From Parvularia atlantis (Eukaryota > Opisthokonta > Rotosphaerida): DNA of 10,152 bases. The DNA lies in the NCBI GenBank assembly GCA_943704415.1, contig CALSCO010001128.1, positions 1 to 10,152 of the forward strand. Reading direction: 5' to 3'. Under the pieces are notes generated by a model. The model was not told where the DNA came from, did no database searches, and worked only from the letters and a program-made list of their open reading frames with translations. Made by a program: the position numbers and the translations under genes. Below, piece by piece: positions 7,158 through 10,152 of this stretch (positions within the stretch are counted from its first letter, which is position 1; the number at the start of each line of letters is the position of its first letter).

Positions 7158-8141
7158 TCACACGTCGTCAAACTCCTCCTCGATCAGCTCCTGCGGCGCG
7201 TTGCTCGGCTTGAGGTACCGCAGCGTCGCGCCCGCCACAATCAGCGAGAACAGCTGCAGCGCCGCCAGCGTCGCCGCGATCGCCCCGGCCGCCAGGTACG
7301 CCTCCTCCACCGCGGCATCGACCGGCGCCTGGCAGCCCGTGAGGAAGCTGAAGCCCTCGGCCTCGTGGCACGACGGCGGCAGGGCAAAGTCCGAGTAGTT
7401 GTACCAGCCGCAGCACTCGAGGTTCTGCTCGACCGTGATGATCGCCTTTGGGTCGTAGTAGACCAGGTGCTGCCAGGTACTGTAGGCGATGGACGGAAAC
7501 TGCGCGTGCGCGTGCGACGGGGGCGAGTGTGCGCGTGCGTGTGCGCGAGTGAGGGGCGCAGCCGCAGCGCGAGGCGGGCGCAGCGCACATCGTCTTTCAT
7601 CGAGTACGCCGTGATGGCCAGGCCGATCTCGACCACGGCGAAGAACACGACGAGGCCGATGTACTGCGTGTCGACACACGGGATGCAGGCGCGTGAGCCG
7701 CACGACGGGTGACGACGTGGGCTCGCGCGCCGCACCGCCCACACGAGGTTCTTGTTCCCACGCACGAAGCCGAAGAAGCCGAGAACAGACACGAGCGCGA
7801 AGATGACGCCGATGATAATGAGCCCTGCGCACCCGCGCCGGTGCCGCGCGCCACGTCGTGCGCGTCAGTGACATGCCAGGTTGTGCGCGCCTCGCGGGCC
7901 GCCCGCACCGATGGTGATGTACTGCGACGAGAAGCCCTCGATGCCCTCGTTGTACGCAAACACGCCGACGGCGATGAGCAGTACGCCGGAGAGCTGCGCC
8001 GCGCGCGCGCGCGCGCGCGCGTACGACCTCTCTCAGTGCAACGCGCACACAGTGCGGCACAACGCGGCTGCGCACCAGGAAGCCCGTGTTGAGCATGACG
8101 TTCGTGTACTTGGCGAGCTTGATGAGCAGGTCGGACGCCAT
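7158..8141 (-). CDS. Tetraspanin-family membrane protein, 5 exons, 218 residues
   Basis: Tetraspanins organise membrane microdomains by binding partner proteins through a large outer loop. Exons read downward: 8141-8076, 7993-7909, 7824-7736, 7663-7589, 7499-7158; the joined length is 219 codons. Segment 1 is in [14 protein letters not shown] plus [14 protein letters not shown], segment 2 in [20 protein letters not shown], segment 3 in [20 protein letters not shown], and segment 4 in [20 protein letters not shown]. The outer loop carries the diagnostic ECCGW motif plus two more cysteines (PPSC and TGC), enough for two disulphides. The inner loop between segments 2 and 3 is short ([10 protein letters not shown]) once the 72-nt intron is removed, as expected for the family. 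The C-terminal tail is acidic (EEEFDDV). Introns are 82, 84, 72 and 89 nt, longer than in the neighbours. The target process is unknown; fungal relatives include Pls1 and Tsp2/Tsp3, and I cannot tell which type this is. Confidence 0.87.
   Translation of the reverse strand: MASDLLIKLAKYTNVMLNTGFLVRSRVVPHCVRVALREVVRARARARGAALRRTAHRRRRVCVQRGHRGLLVAVHHHRCGRPARRAQPGMSLTRTTWRAAPARVRRAHYHRRHLRARVCSRLLRLRAWEQEPRVGGAAREPTSSPVVRLTRLHPVCRHAVHRPRRVLRRGRDRPGHHGVLDERRCALRPPRAAAAPLTRAHARAHSPPSHAHAQFPSIAYSTWQHLVYYDPKAIITVEQNLECCGWYNYSDFALPPSCHEAEGFSFLTGCQAPVDAAVEEAYLAAGAIAATLAALQLFSLIVAGATLRYLKPSNAPQELIEEEFDDV
8000..8021. repeat. Perfect (CG)11 alternating tract inside a tetraspanin intron
   Basis: Twenty-two bases of strictly alternating C and G lie just inside the 3' end of tetraspanin intron 1, between a likely branch site near 8036 (CACTGAGAG) and the acceptor at 7994. 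This composition is the classical Z-DNA former and a slippage-prone repeat. Confidence 0.9.
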
Positions 8142-8320
8142 CGTCTCTGCGCCTCTGCGCGCCTTGCGTGCACTGCTGCGCGCCGTGCGCGTCGTTCGCG
8201 TTGAGTGTGGTCGACCGGCGCTCCACGGCCACGCTGGGCGCACCTCCAGCCAAAGTGGATCGGTGACGGCTAACCATTCAACTTTATCGAGTGTTGTATA
8301 TATGAACGAAGTTTAATTCC
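8142..8320 (-). promoter_or_regulatory. Tetraspanin promoter with TATA-like element; 3' region of the gene at 8321-9680
   Basis: An AT-rich island at 8275-8320 stands out from the GC-rich surroundings. It contains TATATAT at 8297-8303, about 155 nt before the tetraspanin ATG at 8141, a reasonable TATA position if the leader is about 125 nt. The same island holds ATTAAA on the minus strand (8312-8317), 3 nt after the stop of the upstream minus-strand gene, which could serve as its polyadenylation signal. Confidence 0.5.
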
Positions 8321-9680
8321 TCACTCGGGCGGCGGCTCCATCTCGCGCTGCAGCTGCCGCAGGCGCGCCATGATCGGATCCGCGCCGCGCGGCTGCTCGG
8401 CCGACGTCGCGCTGCTCACGGGTCCCGAGTAACTCAAAAGGCCCGGCCGCGCCACGTCCACGCCAGGCGTTGCTGGGCTGTTGCCGTAGTAGGTCATCGC
8501 CGGCGTGGCAAAGACCGAGGGCGCAGGGGGCGGCGGCAGCGGCAGCAGGCGCACGCCGGAGCTGAGCATCATCGTCCCCGGCCGAACAGCGGCGGCTTGC
8601 AGCAGCGGTGGCGGCGGTCGGGTAGCCAAAGGGGGCGCGGTCACGCTGCGGCTCGGCAGGGCGGTGGGCGTGTGCTGCGCGCTCGGCCAGCGAGCGGTGC
8701 CGGGGCGCTGCGGGATCGGGCCGCGGCTGCCAAAGACGATCGAGTACGGCGCGCGGTTGAGCACGGGCGACAGCGTGTAGGGTGTCTCCTGCCCCGGCGA
8801 CGGCCGCAGGTGCTGGCGCGTGTGCATGAGCAGCTCGTCGCTCGAGAGACTGCGCGGGCGTGGTGGCGCGAGCGCCGGGGGTGCTGGTGCCGTGAGTCTG
8901 CGGGCCGCGACGCATGCAGATCAGCCAAACGAGGAGACGTAACCCAACGGGCGACACGCACTGTGGCGGCGTAGTCGCGAGAAACATGAGCGAGCCGAGC
9001 GCGCGGTCGGCATCACGGTCTGCCTCGGCCGCAGGTGAATTTGCCGCGGGGCTCATTACTGCCACAGACGCGCTCGAGCCCAGGCTGCTAGGCAGCGACA
9101 GCGAGCGCGGCCACGCGCCCGAGATGCCCAGATTGCGCGGGTCGAGCGGCTGCACGCTGTCGTCGAGGGCTGTGCTGTGCGGCGGCGGCGGCGGCTGGGG
9201 CTGGCTCGGCGCGCCGCTCACGGTCTCTGGCAGCGGTTCGACAGACGGCCGCCTGACGGGGACGGGCCCGGGCTGCTGCGCGTGCCAGAACGTGGCCGAG
9301 ACGCCGTGCGCGCTCGCGCTGGAGAAGGTGAACGTGACCTCGGTCGACGTGCGGCCGGGTGCACCGACAGGGCCGACGGGGCGCGCCGGGGAATCCGTGC
9401 CGGGTGCGGTGCGCCGACGCTTGGCGGCCGATGCCGACGCCGGCGATGCGTCGGGCGGTGCCTCTGGCGGCTGCACCGCTGCGCCGGGCCCTGCGTAACT
9501 CAACGGCGCTGGTCGGCCGGTCGGCTCGCCGTCCACTGCGCACGTGCGAATGAGTTTTTCTTGTGCGCGTTTGCCAAGCGCCACACCGCTGTCGGTCTCA
9601 GTGGTCGCCGCGTCGGTGCCGGCGTTGCGACTGCGACGTGCAGACTTGCGGCGCGTGGGTGGCTTGCCGCGGTCGTCCAT
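8321..9680 (-). CDS. Unrecognised low-complexity, probably nuclear protein, 2 exons, 431 residues
   Basis: I do not recognise this protein with confidence. Exon 1 is 9680-8962 and exon 2 is 8897-8321, joined over a 64-nt intron (CA|GTGCGT donor, GGCTGATC branch-like site, CCCGCAG acceptor) to give 432 codons. A later acceptor at 8850 is also in frame and would remove 16 residues. The N-terminus is basic (PPTRRKSARRSR) and a KRRR cluster lies near residue 90, which suggests nuclear location. The rest is rich in S, P, A and T with many SP/TP sites, which suggests kinase regulation. Two short similar motifs, PLSYAGP near residue 60 and LLSYSGP near the end, and the hydrophobic patch ALGSLMFLATTPP at about 227-239 stand out. 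The patch with SP/TP sites vaguely recalls fungal Whi5/Nrm1-type G1/S corepressors, but this is a guess. The C-terminus is a short charged helix (MARLRQLQREM). Confidence 0.65.
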
Positions 9681-9832
9681 CGCCGGCTGTCCTCTCGCGC
9701 GGCGCGTTCTGCTCGCGTCTGGACGAGGCGGTTCAGGAGGTGCCGGTGGCTTGGCTCATATGGACACGGCGTGCGAAGGGGGCGTCTGCGGGGGGCGCGT
9801 GCGGTGAGCACCATGAGCGCGCGGACGGAAAG

Positions 9833-9844
9833 AAAAAAAAAAAA
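9833..9844. promoter_or_regulatory. Poly(dA:dT) tract, 12 bases
   Basis: Twelve consecutive A residues stand 153 nt upstream of the ATG at 9680, in a region otherwise about 70% GC. Poly(dA:dT) tracts exclude nucleosomes in yeast promoters, so this is a plausible promoter element of the minus-strand gene. Confidence 0.45.
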
Positions 9845-10023
9845 GCGCACAGTTCAGGGGCGTCCACGCACGTTTTGCCGTGCGCGGCGCACGTGGCGCA
9901 GAGGAGCGGGTGGAGCGGGGCGCGCAGCAGATTAGACAGTCTCGGCCACCAGGTGACCCGGTGCCGCACGCGCGCGCGGACGCGCAGGGGTAACTCTGCG
10001 GCTGCCAAACCGAGAGCCCAGCT

Positions 10024-10037
10024 GGTCATGTATGACC
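10024..10037. promoter_or_regulatory. Inverted repeat GGTCAT-GT-ATGACC
   Basis: Two perfect 6-nt arms are separated by 2 nt. The arrangement suits a dimeric DNA-binding protein, but a chance occurrence is possible and no second copy was found nearby. It overlaps the ATG at 10028 of the open frame described for this region. Confidence 0.25.
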
Positions 10038-10152
10038 GCCCCCGTGCCGGCACTTGGCCGGAGTGCGCGAGCGTGTGCGCGTGCGGACAGCAGCAACAAC
10101 GGCAGCGGCAGCGAGCAGCTGGGGAAGGGCACAGCACGGCAAGCGCGCGGGG

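Larger units (their letters stand above)
9681..10152. other. Region without a supported gene; probable upstream region of the gene at 8321-9680
   Basis: This stretch lies upstream of the minus-strand gene that starts at 9680. It contains an A12 tract, a 14-nt palindrome and GC-rich sequence without family-like coding. From the ATG at 10028 a plus-strand frame stays open to the window end (starting MYDRPRAGTWPE, with a later Q/R-rich run). It could be the first exon of a divergent gene, but 125 nt are too few to judge. No tRNA or other RNA gene is evident. Confidence 0.4.

Noticed and set aside
6636-7712. Plus-strand frame of 358 codons across eIF1A and the tetraspanin
   Set aside because: It lies antisense to two well-supported genes and has only Arg/Ala-rich shadow sequence.
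8313-9680. The same minus-strand gene read as a single unspliced 455-codon frame
   Set aside because: After the hydrophobic patch the unspliced reading becomes Arg/Ala/His-rich shadow sequence. A GTGCGT donor at 8961 joins to a frame with normal composition.
9833-9844. T-run on the minus strand as an RNA polymerase III terminator
   Set aside because: No tRNA-like or 5S-like sequence with A and B boxes lies next to it; GGTTCAGGAGG at 9730 is not a good B box.
9500-9850. Minus-strand frame starting MRFFFFLSV
   Set aside because: The phenylalanine run comes from the A12 tract in antisense and the rest is compositional. It overlaps the true start at 9680 in another frame.
1-10152. Transposon, CRISPR array, integrated virus or bacterial operon
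   Set aside because: No long direct or inverted repeats, transposase, integrase or capsid-like sequence was seen, and all recognised genes are spliced eukaryotic genes.

Overview
The window looks like nuclear DNA of a compact, very GC-rich fungus. Every gene is cut by short introns, mostly 48-68 nt. The introns share GTGCG-type donors, CTGAC/CTCAC-like branch points and CAG acceptors. A basidiomycete fits best, and a Malassezia-like or other Ustilaginomycotina yeast is plausible from GC content, gene packing and intron style; the exact lineage is inference. No single open reading frame shows a whole gene. I rebuilt the genes by joining exons whose reading frame, splice signals and family conservation agree.

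Layout from left to right. (1) Minus strand, 1-2301: the N-terminal half of the large subunit of the nuclear cap-binding complex (CBP80/NCBP1), about 15 exons, running off the left edge. (2) 2302-2435: a 134-nt shared divergent promoter. (3) Plus strand, 2436-6224: a 17-exon gene for a predicted 967-residue protein of the CCAR1/DBC1 family, with a Q/P/Y-rich tail, an RE/RD tract, a DBC1 (inactive Nudix-like) core, a conserved region after it and a degenerate C-terminal EF-hand. (4) 6225-6299: 75 nt between converging genes. (5) Minus strand, 6300-7030: translation initiation factor eIF1A, 5 exons, 140 residues. (6) Minus strand, 7158-8141: a four-span tetraspanin, 5 exons, 218 residues. (7) Minus strand, 8321-9680: an unrecognised low-complexity, probably nuclear protein, 2 exons, 431 residues. 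(8) 9681-10152: no gene I can support; it holds an A12 tract and a small palindrome.

The most interesting signal is in the splice sites. Of 39 complete introns I can place, five need a GC-AG pair to keep frame and conserved protein, with a sixth possible. That is about one in eight, against roughly one in a hundred in most eukaryotes. The case in eIF1A is the firmest, because the flanking protein sequence is almost invariant. Three other introns are multiples of three without stop codons, so their retention would give longer proteins instead of truncated ones.

CBP80, the CCAR1-like protein and eIF1A all act on mRNA synthesis, processing or translation. The first two share a promoter region, which suggests co-expression; nothing else shows that the genes form a pathway.
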